This document shows, piece by piece, positions 1 through 9,819 of a stretch of DNA of 64,000 nt. How positions within the stretch are numbered: position 1 is the stretch's first letter; each line of letters starts with the position of its first letter. Location of the stretch: the NCBI RefSeq assembly GCF_008630535.1, contig NZ_VWPH01000013.1, positions 1 through 64,000 of the forward strand. The letters run 5' to 3'. The notes beneath the pieces were generated by a model, which searched no databases, had not been told where the DNA came from, and worked only from the letters and a program-made list of their open reading frames with translations. The DNA comes from Saccharopolyspora hirsuta. GTDB taxonomy: Bacteria > Actinomycetota > Actinomycetes > Mycobacteriales > Pseudonocardiaceae. Made by a program: the position numbers and the translations under genes.

Positions 1-814
1 CCTCGAAGTCCAGCGGCTTGCCCGCCGACATCATCGGCCTGACCGCACCCAGCGCGACACCACCGTCGTCCTCGCGCTTGAAGTAGATGTTGAAGAACGC
101 GCTGAACCGGTGCCAGGCGATGCCCATCGTCATCGTGCGGGCCACCACGATCAGCCAGACGGTGGCCGACATCAGCTTCAGGAACGCGAACGCCGACACC
201 AGGTTCTCGCTGGCCGGGAGCAGCGTGCCCAGCGGGCCCGAGACGAACTCCGACCACAGCGGCATCGGGTGCACACCCAGCGCGGACTTCGCCGCCCGCA
301 CGCCGATGATGCCCAAGCCCTCGATCAGGACCACGGCCTCGACGAAGTACGCCCACTTGAAGTTCGAGCCCTGGAACCGCGAAACGCGGTCAGCGCGCCG
401 CGGGTGGTTGCGCTGCCGGATCACGATCAGCACCACGATGCCCACCACGGTGCCGATGCCCAGCAGCTCCATCAGCAGGCCGTAGATCGCCAGATCGCTC
501 AGGACCGGGAAGCCCCACGTCGGGACGAACACCTCCCCGTAGGCCTCGAACACCGCCAGCGAGCCGAGCAGGAAGCCCCACATCACCAGCCAGTGCCACA
601 CACCGACGTTGCGGAACTTGTTCATCCGCGTGTGCGCGGCGAACTCCTTGACCAGGGTCGCCAGCCGCGCCATCACCGGGCCGTTGCGGGTGCCGTCCGG
701 TTGCCCGAGGCGGATGATCCGCACGAACCGGGCGATGGTCATGGCGAACATGCTCCACGCGACGACGCCGAGCGCGACCGAGATCGCGCCAAGCGTGATC
801 TGAACAGCACCCAT
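1..814 (-). CDS. Fe-S binding heterodisulfide-reductase-like membrane protein, N-terminal part (cut by window edge)
   Basis: The frame stays open from an ATG at 814 to the left edge of the window, giving about 271 N-terminal residues. The start MGAVQITLGAISVALG opens a membrane segment, and at least four further hydrophobic helices follow, with conserved pieces such as NVGVWHWLVMWGFLLGS and a FKREDD motif after the last helix. This layout matches the membrane anchor of the actinobacterial Fe-S reductases resembling mycobacterial Rv0338c, whose cysteine-rich clusters lie further downstream and outside this window. It probably passes electrons between membrane carriers, but the partner is unknown. 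The start is preceded on its strand by GAGGCCGCGAGC, a modest ribosome site. Confidence 0.75.
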   Translation of the reverse strand, partial: MGAVQITLGAISVALGVVAWSMFAMTIARFVRIIRLGQPDGTRNGPVMARLATLVKEFAAHTRMNKFRNVGVWHWLVMWGFLLGSLAVFEAYGEVFVPTWGFPVLSDLAIYGLLMELLGIGTVVGIVVLIVIRQRNHPRRADRVSRFQGSNFKWAYFVEAVVLIEGLGIIGVRAAKSALGVHPMPLWSEFVSGPLGTLLPASENLVSAFAFLKLMSATVWLIVVARTMTMGIAWHRFSAFFNIYFKREDDGGVALGAVRPMMSAGKPLDFE

Positions 815-1190
815 GCTCGCGGCCTCCTGTTTCGAGGGGGTTGTCCGTTCGGGCAGCGTACGCCCTGTTACCCATCGGTAACTACGGGGGCTGTGCGCAT
901 GTCGGGAACAGTCGGTGATTCTGCGAGACGGCTGGGTGAAAAACTAGTTGTGCATTCGTTCAGGTTTATCGGGTAGGCTGCCCCCGTCAGTTGCGGGTGG
1001 CGCCGGCCGCGGCCGCTGGAGTTGTCCTGGTTGTTCCTGTTAGACGGCTGAGACGGGGGTTGCGATTTCGTCGCGGCTTCCGCGTGGCGGATGTCGATCG
1101 GGGCAGACTCGGGGGCGCAGTGCGATTTTCGCCACGTATTTGATCGGGTGAACGGTTCGTTCGGCCACGCCGAACGTCCAGGGGGTTGCG
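815..1190. other. intergenic region between divergent genes
   Basis: About 376 bases between the divergent Fe-S reductase and DUF1707 genes, presumably holding both promoters. A perfect 8-bp hairpin, CGTTCGGC / GCCGAACG with a 3-base loop, lies at 1158-1176 in the DUF1707 leader. No open frame with good codon bias and no repeat family was seen. Confidence 0.5.
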
Positions 1191-1616
1191 ATGACTGGGG
1201 CGGACAACGCGTCGATGCGCGCATCGGACGGTGACCGGGAGGCCGTGGCGCAGCGGCTGCGGGCGGCGCTGGACGAGGGGCGGCTCACCCTGCCGGAGTA
1301 CGACGAGCGCCTGCAGCAGGCGTTCGCCGCCACCACCTACGGCGAGCTCGAACCGCTCACCGCCGACCTGCCCGAGTCGACGCCGCCGAAGCCGTCCAAG
1401 CAGGTCGCCAAGCGCGAGAAGCGCAAGCGCAAGCAGATCAAGGAGTGGCGGGACTGGGGCGGGGTCGCGGTCATCCTGGTCGGGATCTGGCTGGTGACCT
1501 CGATCGCCTCCGGCGAGCTCACCTTCTTCTGGCCGATGATCCCGCTGGGCATCTGGGCCGCGGTGATCCTCAGCGAACTGGTCTTCAGCAGCGGGGGCAA
1601 GCGCTCCGACGACTGA
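1191..1616 (+). CDS. DUF1707 (SHOCT-like) domain protein with two C-terminal membrane helices
   Basis: A 141-residue protein. Residues 9-60 (MRASDGDREAVAQRLRAALD onward, with a LTLPEYDERLQQAF core) match the DUF1707 domain found at the N-terminus of many small actinobacterial membrane proteins. A strongly basic linker of Lys-Arg repeats follows, then two hydrophobic segments near residues 93-108 and 111-127. The topology suggests a cytoplasmic N-domain tethered to the membrane. The family's function is unknown. The ATG at 1191 follows CAGGGGG; an internal ATG at 1215, where DUF1707 proteins commonly begin, is an alternative start. Confidence 0.8.
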   Translation: MTGADNASMRASDGDREAVAQRLRAALDEGRLTLPEYDERLQQAFAATTYGELEPLTADLPESTPPKPSKQVAKREKRKRKQIKEWRDWGGVAVILVGIWLVTSIASGELTFFWPMIPLGIWAAVILSELVFSSGGKRSDD

Positions 1617-1623
1617 ACCGGGC

Positions 1624-1640
1624 GCCCCCTCGACGGGGGC
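1624..1640 (+). terminator. short GC hairpin after the DUF1707 gene
   Basis: GCCCCC at 1624-1629 pairs with GGGGGC at 1635-1640 a few bases after the stop codon. There is no T-run, which is common for high-GC actinobacterial terminators. Confidence 0.35.
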
Positions 1641-1695
1641 ATCGTCGTGCCCTGAAAGTGGGGCGATCGTACAGCTTTTCGAAGGGAGTTCGGGC

Positions 1696-2019
1696 GTGGC
1701 CTACCTGGTCCTGGCGGTGGCGATCCTCAGCGAGGTGTTCGCCACCGTGTCGTTGAAGCTCTCCGAGGGGTTCAGCAAGCCCGTCCCCTCGATCCTGGTC
1801 GTGGTCGGGTACGTGATCGCCTTCTCCGCGCTGGCCTCGGTGCTCAAGCTGGGGCTGCCGGTCGGCGTCGCCTACGCGATCTGGGCGGGGGCCGGGGTCG
1901 CGCTGGTGGCGATCATCGGCGCGGTGTTCCTCGGCGAGTCGATCACCGCGGTGCAGATCGGCGGCATCGCGCTGATCATCGGCGGCGTCGTCGCGCTGGA
2001 GCTGGGAGGTGCGCATTGA
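1696..2019 (+). CDS. SMR-family multidrug efflux protein (Qac/EmrE type)
   Basis: A 107-residue protein with four hydrophobic helices, the usual size of small multidrug resistance proteins. Glu13, in the stretch SEVFATVSLKLSEGF, is the membrane glutamate that binds protons and cationic drugs in this family. The E-V-x-A-T-x-x-L-K-x-S form is the Qac/EmrE type rather than the guanidinium-exporter type. It should work as an antiparallel dimer in the inner membrane. It starts at a GTG after GAAGGGAG, and its stop overlaps the start of the following TetR gene, so the two are probably translated together and the regulator probably controls the pump. Confidence 0.85.
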   Translation: MAYLVLAVAILSEVFATVSLKLSEGFSKPVPSILVVVGYVIAFSALASVLKLGLPVGVAYAIWAGAGVALVAIIGAVFLGESITAVQIGGIALIIGGVVALELGGAH

Positions 2020-2624
2020 CCCGACCGCGGGCCGAGGAGACCGACGGTCGCCGGGCCAAGGGCGAGCGCCGCCGCCGCGCGATCATCGACGCGGCGCTGC
2101 GGGTGGTGGCCCGCGAAGGCGTCGGCGCGGTCAGCCACCGCAACATCGCGCGCGAGGCCGACGTCCCGCCGGCGTCCATCGCGTACTACTTCGACGGCAT
2201 CGACGACCTGCTGGTGGCCGCGCTGATGGAGGGCTGCGAGGGGCTCATCGCGCAGCTGGACCAGCTGCACGAGCAGGTCCGCGAGCGCGCCGACTGGCCC
2301 CGGGCGATCGCGGAGAACCTGGCCGGAGTCCTGCGCGACCACCGAGAGCGCACCCTCGGCGAGTACGAGCTGTACCTGCTGGCGGCCCGCCGCCCGGCGC
2401 TGCGCCCGGCCGCGCGCCGCTGGATCGAGGCCGCCTCCGGCTACGTCAACGGCGGTCGCGGCGGCGACGGACCGGCGATCCGGGCCCTGTTCGCGGCCAT
2501 CGACGGCATCCTCATGCAGGGCCTCATCGCCGACGAACCGCCCACCGCCGACGACCTCGAACCGGTGCTCCGCTTCCTGGTCCAACCGGTCGACTACCTG
2601 CGCGATCGCGGCTACCTCGACTGA
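2016..2624 (+). CDS. TetR-family transcriptional regulator
   Basis: A 202-residue regulator. Residues 15-60 carry the TetR helix-turn-helix (RRAIIDAALRVVAREGVGAV then SHRNIAREADVPPASIAYYF). The C-terminal two thirds form the ligand-binding bundle. The TTG start overlaps the stop of the SMR gene in the sequence TTGA, a four-base overlap typical of coupled genes. The likely role is repression of its own operon with release by a substrate of the pump; this follows from the arrangement and was not observed. No clear palindromic operator was seen before the SMR gene. Confidence 0.85.
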   Translation: MTRPRAEETDGRRAKGERRRRAIIDAALRVVAREGVGAVSHRNIAREADVPPASIAYYFDGIDDLLVAALMEGCEGLIAQLDQLHEQVRERADWPRAIAENLAGVLRDHRERTLGEYELYLLAARRPALRPAARRWIEAASGYVNGGRGGDGPAIRALFAAIDGILMQGLIADEPPTADDLEPVLRFLVQPVDYLRDRGYLD

Positions 2625-2770
2625 ACCCGACCGCGCGTTCCCGCCGACGGGAGGTCCTCGCCGTCGGACGACGGCGGCTCCGGGGCGGATCCGGGGTGTC
2701 CCCGATGCCGGGGCGGGTGCCCGGTGCGTAGTTTCGTCCGCGCGGAACGTACTGGGGACAGGGGGAATCG

Positions 2771-3610
2771 ATGGCTCGGGTGGGACTCGCGATCGGTGGT
2801 GCGGCGCTGGTGCTGGTCGGGGGTGCTGTGGCGTTCTGGGGGCCGATGTCGTCCGCGGAGCAGCGCACCGACCCGATCGGCGAGGTCGACCGCGTCCAGC
2901 TCGGCGACGGGGCCGGGTCGGTCGAGATCCGGTACGCCCCGGGCGGGCGCGGTGAGGTCACCCAGCAGGTGCGGCGGTGGGGTGCCGCGCTCTGGGGCGG
3001 CGACGGCGCGGTGGAGCACCGGGTCGAGGGCGGTGCGCTGGTGCTGGACACCGACTGCGGGTGGGGCTGCAGCGTGTCCTACCAGGTCACGCTGCCCGCG
3101 CCGGTGCCGGTCGAGGGGGAGCTCGGCTCCGGCTCGCTGACCGTGGTCGGCATGCGGTCGGTGCAGGCCGAGGTCGGTTCCGGGGAGGTCGACGTGCAGG
3201 AGGTCCCCGGGCCGGTGAACGTGCGGGCCAGCTCCGGTTCGGTGCAGGTGCGCGGCGCCGACGGGCCCGTCGAGGTGCGCACCGGCTCGGGGCACGTCGA
3301 GCTCGCCGACCTCGGCGGTCGGGTCGAGGTGGAGGCCAGCAGCGGCGGGATCACCGGCAGGGGCCTGCGCGGCGCGGAGATCGTCGCGGACGCCAGCTCC
3401 GGGAGCATCGAGCTGGAGCTCACCGGACCGCGGAACGCCTCGCTGTCCACCGGCAGCGGTGGGATCGACCTGGTGGTGCCCGCCGACCGCTACCGGGTGG
3501 ACGCCGACGCCGGCAGCGGCGGCGCGGACATCGAGGTCGTCCAGGACCCGTCCGCGGAGAAGCGGCTGACGCTGTCCAGCGGCAGCGGGCACATCAACGT
3601 CCGTTCCTGA
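2771..3610 (+). CDS. DUF4097-family beta-repeat protein with N-terminal membrane anchor
   Basis: A 279-residue protein. Residues 1-25 are a hydrophobic signal-anchor (LAIGGAALVLVGGAVAFWG). The rest is a succession of short beta-strands ending in Ser-Gly turns (GSGEVDV, SSGSVQV, GSGHVEL, SSGGITG, SSGSIEL, GSGGID), the pattern of DUF4097 right-handed beta-solenoid or adhesin-like proteins. One pair of cysteines, in TDCGWGCS, could form a disulfide outside the cell. The function of the family is not established. It lies upstream of dnaK but is separated from it by the heat-shock promoter, so it is probably not part of that operon. Confidence 0.75.
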   Translation: MARVGLAIGGAALVLVGGAVAFWGPMSSAEQRTDPIGEVDRVQLGDGAGSVEIRYAPGGRGEVTQQVRRWGAALWGGDGAVEHRVEGGALVLDTDCGWGCSVSYQVTLPAPVPVEGELGSGSLTVVGMRSVQAEVGSGEVDVQEVPGPVNVRASSGSVQVRGADGPVEVRTGSGHVELADLGGRVEVEASSGGITGRGLRGAEIVADASSGSIELELTGPRNASLSTGSGGIDLVVPADRYRVDADAGSGGADIEVVQDPSAEKRLTLSSGSGHINVRS

Positions 3611-3689
3611 GGAGGACCGGCCCCGACCGGGTGGTTCGCATCACTCCGCGGAACTCGCGCGCCTGGTCGGGCGTTGTCCTGGCAGAAAG

Positions 3690-3710
3690 CTTGAGTGAGC
3701 TGCGCTCAAC
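3690..3710. promoter_or_regulatory. HAIR operator 1 (HspR site) upstream of dnaK
   Basis: CTTGAGT, seven bases, then GCTCAAC. This matches the HspR-associated inverted repeat CTTGAGT-N7-ACTCAAG known from Streptomyces and mycobacteria, differing at the outer bases of the right arm. Confidence 0.85.
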
Positions 3711-3715
3711 CCCGA

Positions 3716-3745
3716 TTGACGGTGCTGACGTGCAGTGGGTAAAAC
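3716..3745 (+). promoter_or_regulatory. dnaK operon promoter
   Basis: TTGACG at 3716-3721 resembles a -35 box, and TAAAAC at 3740-3745, 18 bases on, resembles a -10 box. The promoter lies between the two HAIR operators, so HspR bound at either would block it. Confidence 0.55.
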
Positions 3746-3765
3746 TTGAGTGAGCAAGGCTCAGG
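3745..3765. promoter_or_regulatory. HAIR operator 2 (HspR site) upstream of dnaK
   Basis: CTTGAGT, seven bases, then GCTCAGG. The left arm is perfect and the right arm matches at five of seven positions. The site overlaps the end of the predicted -10 box and the likely transcription start. Confidence 0.75.
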
Positions 3766-3814
3766 GCCTCGGTGGCTGCTGGGCGCACAGGCAAGAAGTC
3801 GGGAGGAATCGAGC

Positions 3815-5682
<1,868 letters not shown>

Positions 5683-5686
<4 letters not shown>

Positions 5687-6393
5687 CAGCGGACCGGTCC
5701 GAGATGTCGCACAACGAAGGCGAGCAGGAGCCGGTGGTGGTCCGGGATCGGCGTCGCATCGACCCCGAGACCGGCCAGCGCCGGGCCCCCGCTCCGAACG
5801 GAGAAGAGGCGCAGGTGCCCGAAAGCATCTCCGGCACCCTCGACGAGGAGATCGCCAAGGCCGAGCCGGCGGCGGAGGGCTCCGAGTCCGCCGCTGAACC
5901 GACCCAGGGCGAGTCCGCCGGCCTGCAGCAGCAGGTCGACGAGCTCACCGCCGACCTCAAGCGGGTCACAGCGGAGTACGCGAACTACCGCAAGCGGGTG
6001 GAACGCGACCGCGAGTCGGTGATCGCCGGGGCCAAGGCCTCGGTGGCCGGTGACCTGCTGACGGTGCTCGACGACCTGGAGCGGGCCGAGGCGCACGGCG
6101 ACCTCAACGGTGCGTTCAAGGCCGTGGCGGACAAGCTGGTCGCGACGCTGAACTCGGCCGGTCTGGAGGCGTTCGGCGCGGAGGGCGACGAGTTCGACCC
6201 GTCCGTGCACGAGGCGGTGCAGCACAGCACCTCCCCGGACGTGAGCGGCCCGACCGTGACCACCGTGCTGCGTCGCGGCTACCGGTTCGCCGACCGGGTG
6301 CTGCGGCCCGCGATGGTCGCGGTGACCGACCACGAACCGGCGTCGGCGGAACCTGCGGCCGCCGACGACGACAGCCAGGCCGAGCAGGGTTGA
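5683..6393 (+). CDS. grpE: nucleotide exchange factor GrpE
   Basis: A 236-residue GrpE, which releases ADP from DnaK. Residues 1-75 are acidic and disordered, as in actinobacterial GrpE proteins. A dimerising coiled coil follows ([20 protein letters not shown], then [11 protein letters not shown]), and a beta-domain near the C-terminus has [12 protein letters not shown] and [19 protein letters not shown], the family's most conserved stretch. The GTG start overlaps the dnaK stop in GTGA; an ATG seven codons later (5704) is an alternative. It is the second gene of the HspR-controlled operon. Confidence 0.97.
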
Positions 6394-6418
6394 TCAGGAG
6401 CGAGAGGAGGGGCGTCCG

Positions 6419-7585
6419 GTGAGCGCGAGGGAATGGCTGGACAAGGATTTCTACGCCGAGCTGGGCGTCTCCTCCGACGCTTCGGCGGACGAGATCAAGA
6501 AGTCGTACCGGAAGCTGGCGCGGGAGAACCACCCGGACGCCAACCCCGGCAACGCCCAGGCGGAGGCCAAGTTCAAGGCCGTCTCCGAGGCGTACGGCGT
6601 GCTGTCCGACCCGGACAAGCGCAAGCAGTACGACGAGGCCCGTCGGCTGTTCGGCTCCGGCGGGTTCGGCGGCGGTGGCCAGGGCGGGTTCGGCGGCTTC
6701 GGCGGCCAGGGCGGCTTCGACATCGGTGACCTCTTCGGCGGTGGTCAGGGCGGTGCTGGCGGACTGGGCGACCTGTTCGGCGGCCTGTTCGGCGGCCGCC
6801 GCCCCGGCGCGTCCACGGCCAACCGGCCCAAGCGCGGCGCCGACGTGGAGACCGAGGTCCGCATCGACTTCACCGAGGCGGTGCGCGGCGCGACCGTGCC
6901 GCTGCGGCTGTCCAGCCCGGCGACCTGCCAGACCTGCCGCGGTTCGGGCGCCAAGCCGGGCACCCGGCCGCGCACCTGCGGCACCTGCGCCGGATCGGGG
7001 CTGGTCACCCGCAACCAGGGCGCGTTCGCGTTCAGCGAGCCGTGCCCGGACTGCCGCGGTCGCGGCCAGCTGATCGACGACCCGTGCCCGGACTGCGCCG
7101 GTGAGGGGGTCAGCACCCGCAGCCGCACGCTGACGGTGCGGATCCCGGCCGGGGTCTCCGACGGGCAGCGGATCAGGCTGGCGGGCCAGGGCGAACCGGG
7201 TCGGCAGGGCGCTGCCGCCGGTGACCTCTACGTGGTGGTGCACGTCAACCCGCACCGGGTGTTCGGACGTTCCGGTGACGATCTGACGATCACGGTCCCG
7301 ACGACCTTCCCCGAGCTGGCGCTGGGCACTACGTTGACCGTGCCGACGCTGGACGGGAAGGTCACGCTGAAGGTCCCGGCCGGGACCAGCAGCGGCCGCA
7401 CCTTCCGGGTGCGCGGCAAGGGAGTCGGCAAGAAGGACGGCAGCAGCGGGGATCTCCTGGTCACGTTGCAGGTCGCCGTTCCGTCCAAACTGGACGGCAA
7501 GGCGGCTGAGGCGCTGGCGGACTACGCGAAGGCGACCGCCGACCACGATCCGCGTCAGGACCTGAACGAGTTGCTCGGGAGGTAG
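6419..7585 (+). CDS. dnaJ: chaperone DnaJ (Hsp40, type I)
   Basis: A 388-residue type I Hsp40. The J-domain spans about residues 9-74, with the HPD triad at 38-40 that stimulates DnaK ATPase. A Gly/Phe-rich region runs to about 125. The zinc domain has four CxxCxGxG-type repeats (CQTCRGSG, CGTCAGSG, CPDCRGRG, CPDCAGEG). The C-terminal substrate-binding domains include GQRIRLAGQGEPG. The GTG start follows GAGAGGAGGGG, a strong ribosome site. It is the third gene of the operon; hspR follows two bases after its stop. Confidence 0.97.
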   Translation: MSAREWLDKDFYAELGVSSDASADEIKKSYRKLARENHPDANPGNAQAEAKFKAVSEAYGVLSDPDKRKQYDEARRLFGSGGFGGGGQGGFGGFGGQGGFDIGDLFGGGQGGAGGLGDLFGGLFGGRRPGASTANRPKRGADVETEVRIDFTEAVRGATVPLRLSSPATCQTCRGSGAKPGTRPRTCGTCAGSGLVTRNQGAFAFSEPCPDCRGRGQLIDDPCPDCAGEGVSTRSRTLTVRIPAGVSDGQRIRLAGQGEPGRQGAAAGDLYVVVHVNPHRVFGRSGDDLTITVPTTFPELALGTTLTVPTLDGKVTLKVPAGTSSGRTFRVRGKGVGKKDGSSGDLLVTLQVAVPSKLDGKAAEALADYAKATADHDPRQDLNELLGR

Positions 7586-7587
7586 CC

Positions 7588-8040
7588 ATGGCCGGTCGCC
7601 GCACGACGGATCCGGGCTTCGGATTCCCGCCGGGGGCCGACGAGGACACGCCGATGTTCGTGATCTCGGTCGCCGCCCAGCTCTCCGGCCTGCACGCGCA
7701 GACCCTGCGCAGCTACGACCGGCTGGGCCTGGTGTCGCCCGGGCGGACCCCGGCCGGCGGCCGCCGCTACTCCCTCCGCGACATCGCGCTCCTGCGCGAG
7801 GTCCAGCGCCTCTCCCAGGAGGAGGGCGTCAACCTCGCCGGGATCAAGCGGATCATCGACCTGGAGAACGAGGTCGACGCCCTCCGCGCGAAGGTCCAGG
7901 AGCTGGCCGAAGAAGTCGCCGCGGCCCACGCGGCGGCCGAACAAGCAGCGGCCCAGATCCACGCCTCCTACCGCCGAGACCTGGTCCCGGTCCGCCAAGA
8001 AACGGCCCTCGTAGTCTGGAAACCCAACCGCAAGCGCTGA
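7588..8040 (+). CDS. hspR: heat-shock repressor HspR (MerR family)
   Basis: A 150-residue MerR-type regulator. The winged helix (MFVISVAAQLSGLHAQTLRS, YDRLGLVSPGRTPAGGRRYS) is followed by a coiled-coil dimerisation helix and a basic tail ending VVWKPNRKR, typical of HspR. It binds the HAIR sequence; in Streptomyces DnaK acts as its co-repressor. Matching operators are present here before dnaK (two) and before clpB (one), so this gene closes an autoregulatory loop. It starts at an ATG after GGGAGGTAGCC immediately behind dnaJ. Confidence 0.95.
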   Translation: MAGRRTTDPGFGFPPGADEDTPMFVISVAAQLSGLHAQTLRSYDRLGLVSPGRTPAGGRRYSLRDIALLREVQRLSQEEGVNLAGIKRIIDLENEVDALRAKVQELAEEVAAAHAAAEQAAAQIHASYRRDLVPVRQETALVVWKPNRKR

Positions 8041-8060
8041 TTCTTGGATTCCAGTGGCTG

Positions 8061-8290
8061 GTTTGCGTGGCGGTGCCGGTGGCGGAACCTCAGCGCCCGC
8101 CTGGCTGTGGGTGCCCTGACTTGTGTATGAGCCGATACACGGCGTCAGGGCCGTCCTCGCCGGAAGGAACCCCGGAGGGGTGGGCCGTGAACCCGCGGTG
8201 GTGCGAGCTGCGAGGGTGGGTTATGCGCCTGGCGGCGCATGCGACCCTCGCCGACCGGTGCCGGTCGCCCGTCGCGGTAGCTGTTCACCG
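8061..8290 (+). repeat. R1 structured repeat, copy A
   Basis: About 230 bases after hspR, homologous to copies at 14.6, 40.3 and 52.6 kb. Visible stems are GCCCTGAC 8113-8120 with GTCAGGGC 8144-8151, enclosing GTGTAT/ATACAC (8123-8128 and 8135-8140); GCGAGGGT 8210-8217 with ACCCTCGC 8244-8251, enclosing ATGCGCC/GGCGCAT; and GACCGG/CCGGTC at 8253-8266. The outer CTCAGCG arm lacks a good partner here, so this copy is partly degraded. It has no coding bias. Confidence 0.8.
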
Positions 8291-8365
8291 CAGAAAGCCC
8301 GGTGGTCGGGCGTTTTCGGCGTTCCTCCCGACACCTGCTCGGCCAGGCGCTTCATACCCCCAGCT

Positions 8366-8414
8366 ACGAGTGAAGGGCGGCTCTCGCCAGGTGCGAAAGC
8401 CGCCCTTCACTCGT
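8366..8414. terminator. bidirectional terminator between hspR and the flavohemoglobin gene
   Basis: A perfect 17-bp inverted repeat, ACGAGTGAAGGGCGGCT at 8366-8382 and its complement at 8398-8414, lies between two convergent genes and ends ten bases from the flavohemoglobin stop. Confidence 0.75.
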
Positions 8415-8424
8415 GCTCTGGAAT

Positions 8425-9597
8425 TCAGTCCAACGTGAACGGGTCGTAGCGGATGCGGTCCAGGGGTGTGCCCGCGACCAGCATTCGGGAGACCGTGGCC
8501 CGGATCATTCCCGGGGAGCCGCTGACCAGGACGTCCCAGTCCTGCCAGGCGCCGTAGCGGGTCACCACCTCGGGGAGGGTGCCGTGCTCGACGCCGGAGA
8601 TGTTCGGGGCGTTCTCCAGGACCGGCGTGATCGTCAGCCACGGGTTGTGCATCGCGATCCGCTGGAGGTTCTCCAGGTCGTAGAGGTCCTCGCGGGTGCG
8701 GCCGCCGTAGAACACCTGGACGCGGGGGTTCTCGCCGTACTGGGCGAGGTCGTCGATGATCGCGCGCATCGGGGTCACCCCGGTGCCGCCGGCGATCATC
8801 AGCACGTCCGGGGACTCCTCCCGGTCCACCGTCATCCGGCCCATCGGCGAGCCGATCCGCCACTGGTCGCCGGTGCGGGCGTGCCCGACCAGCGCCCGGC
8901 TCACCCAGCCGCCCTCCACCGAGCGGACGTGGAACTCCATGATCCCGTCCTCGGCGGGCGCGTTCGCCGGGGTCAGGTACCGCCACAGCCGGGGCCGCTG
9001 CGGCACCTCCACGCTCACGTACTGCCCGGGCAGGTAGGGCACCGGGTGGTCGGTCTGGACGCGGATCACGGCGACGTCCCAGCTCAACCGCTCGTGGTGG
9101 ACGATCTCGCCGGTGTACCAGGCGGGGCCGTCGTCGGCGGCGGCCGCTTCGGTCATCGCCGAGGCCATCACCGTGTACGCCTCCGCCCAGGCCCGCTCCA
9201 CGGTGTCGTTCCAGGCGTCCCCGGCGTGCTTCTTGATCGAGGCCAGCAGCGCGGTGCCCACCGCCTCGTAGTGGTCGGCGACCACGCCGAACTTGCGGTG
9301 GTCGCGGCCGAGCTGGTGCAGGAACGGCAGCAGCTCGTCGGGCTTGTCGACCATCTGGATCACGTGCACGAGCGCCCGCAGCAGACGGCTGCGCTGCACT
9401 TCCATGTTCACCGCGAACAGCTCGCGGGTGGCCGGGGAGAGGCTGAAGAGCATCCCGTAGAAGAACTTGGCGACGTCCTCGATCTGCGGTTCGACGACCT
9501 CGAAGCTCTCGCGGATCAGGCGAACCATCTTGCTCACACCAGAGGACGGCTCGCGGTTCGGGGGTGGTCCGGGGCTCAGTACGGCGTTCGCTGTCAT
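8425..9597 (-). CDS. flavohemoglobin-type globin/FAD-NAD(P)H reductase, type II-like
   Basis: A 390-residue two-domain protein. The globin domain (about 20-140) has Tyr47 in FFYGMLF, equivalent to B10 Tyr, and His100 in LGRDHRKFG, the likely haem-binding F8 His. The reductase domain (about 145-390) has MIAGGTGVTPMRAII for the pyridine nucleotide and ends IRYDPFTLD. The usual FAD motif RxYS appears instead as WRYLTPAN, as expected for the type II flavohemoglobins related to mycobacterial Rv0385, which differ in redox partner from the NO dioxygenase Hmp. An ATG at 9597 is chosen; the longer frame to 9648 lacks a ribosome site. It is divergent from the PPOX gene. Confidence 0.8.
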   Translation of the reverse strand: MTANAVLSPGPPPNREPSSGVSKMVRLIRESFEVVEPQIEDVAKFFYGMLFSLSPATRELFAVNMEVQRSRLLRALVHVIQMVDKPDELLPFLHQLGRDHRKFGVVADHYEAVGTALLASIKKHAGDAWNDTVERAWAEAYTVMASAMTEAAAADDGPAWYTGEIVHHERLSWDVAVIRVQTDHPVPYLPGQYVSVEVPQRPRLWRYLTPANAPAEDGIMEFHVRSVEGGWVSRALVGHARTGDQWRIGSPMGRMTVDREESPDVLMIAGGTGVTPMRAIIDDLAQYGENPRVQVFYGGRTREDLYDLENLQRIAMHNPWLTITPVLENAPNISGVEHGTLPEVVTRYGAWQDWDVLVSGSPGMIRATVSRMLVAGTPLDRIRYDPFTLD

Positions 9598-9738
9598 GGT
9601 TCGGGTGCAGTCTTCTCCACGTTGGCGGCGGTACCCGATTGGGCGCACCGCTACTTGCTTGCGTCCCCCGACACTGGGCTGACCCTAACTCGTGGGTCGG
9701 GGAACGTCTGCCTTGATGCCACTTTTGAGTGCTTCTTA

Positions 9739-9757
9739 ACTACTACTGGTAGATAGT
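9739..9757. promoter_or_regulatory. A/T-rich near-palindrome in the flavohemoglobin/PPOX divergent region
   Basis: ACTACTAC, two bases, then GTAGATAGT. It is the most A/T-rich part of the 222-base gap and could be an operator or an overlapping -10 region. The cognate regulator is unknown. Confidence 0.3.
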
Positions 9758-9819
9758 GCATGAACCTGTCGGGGGAACCTAGTATCCACCTCTGTGAGTG
9801 GAGAGGAAGGCGTGACACG

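Noticed and set aside
3746-3814. N-terminal extension of DnaK from a TTG at 3746
   Set aside because: It overlaps the HAIR operator and promoter, and DnaK proteins start at [10 protein letters not shown] with a ribosome site just upstream.
8067-8438. 123-codon frame inside R1-A
   Set aside because: It follows a structured repeat whose other copies do not keep the frame.
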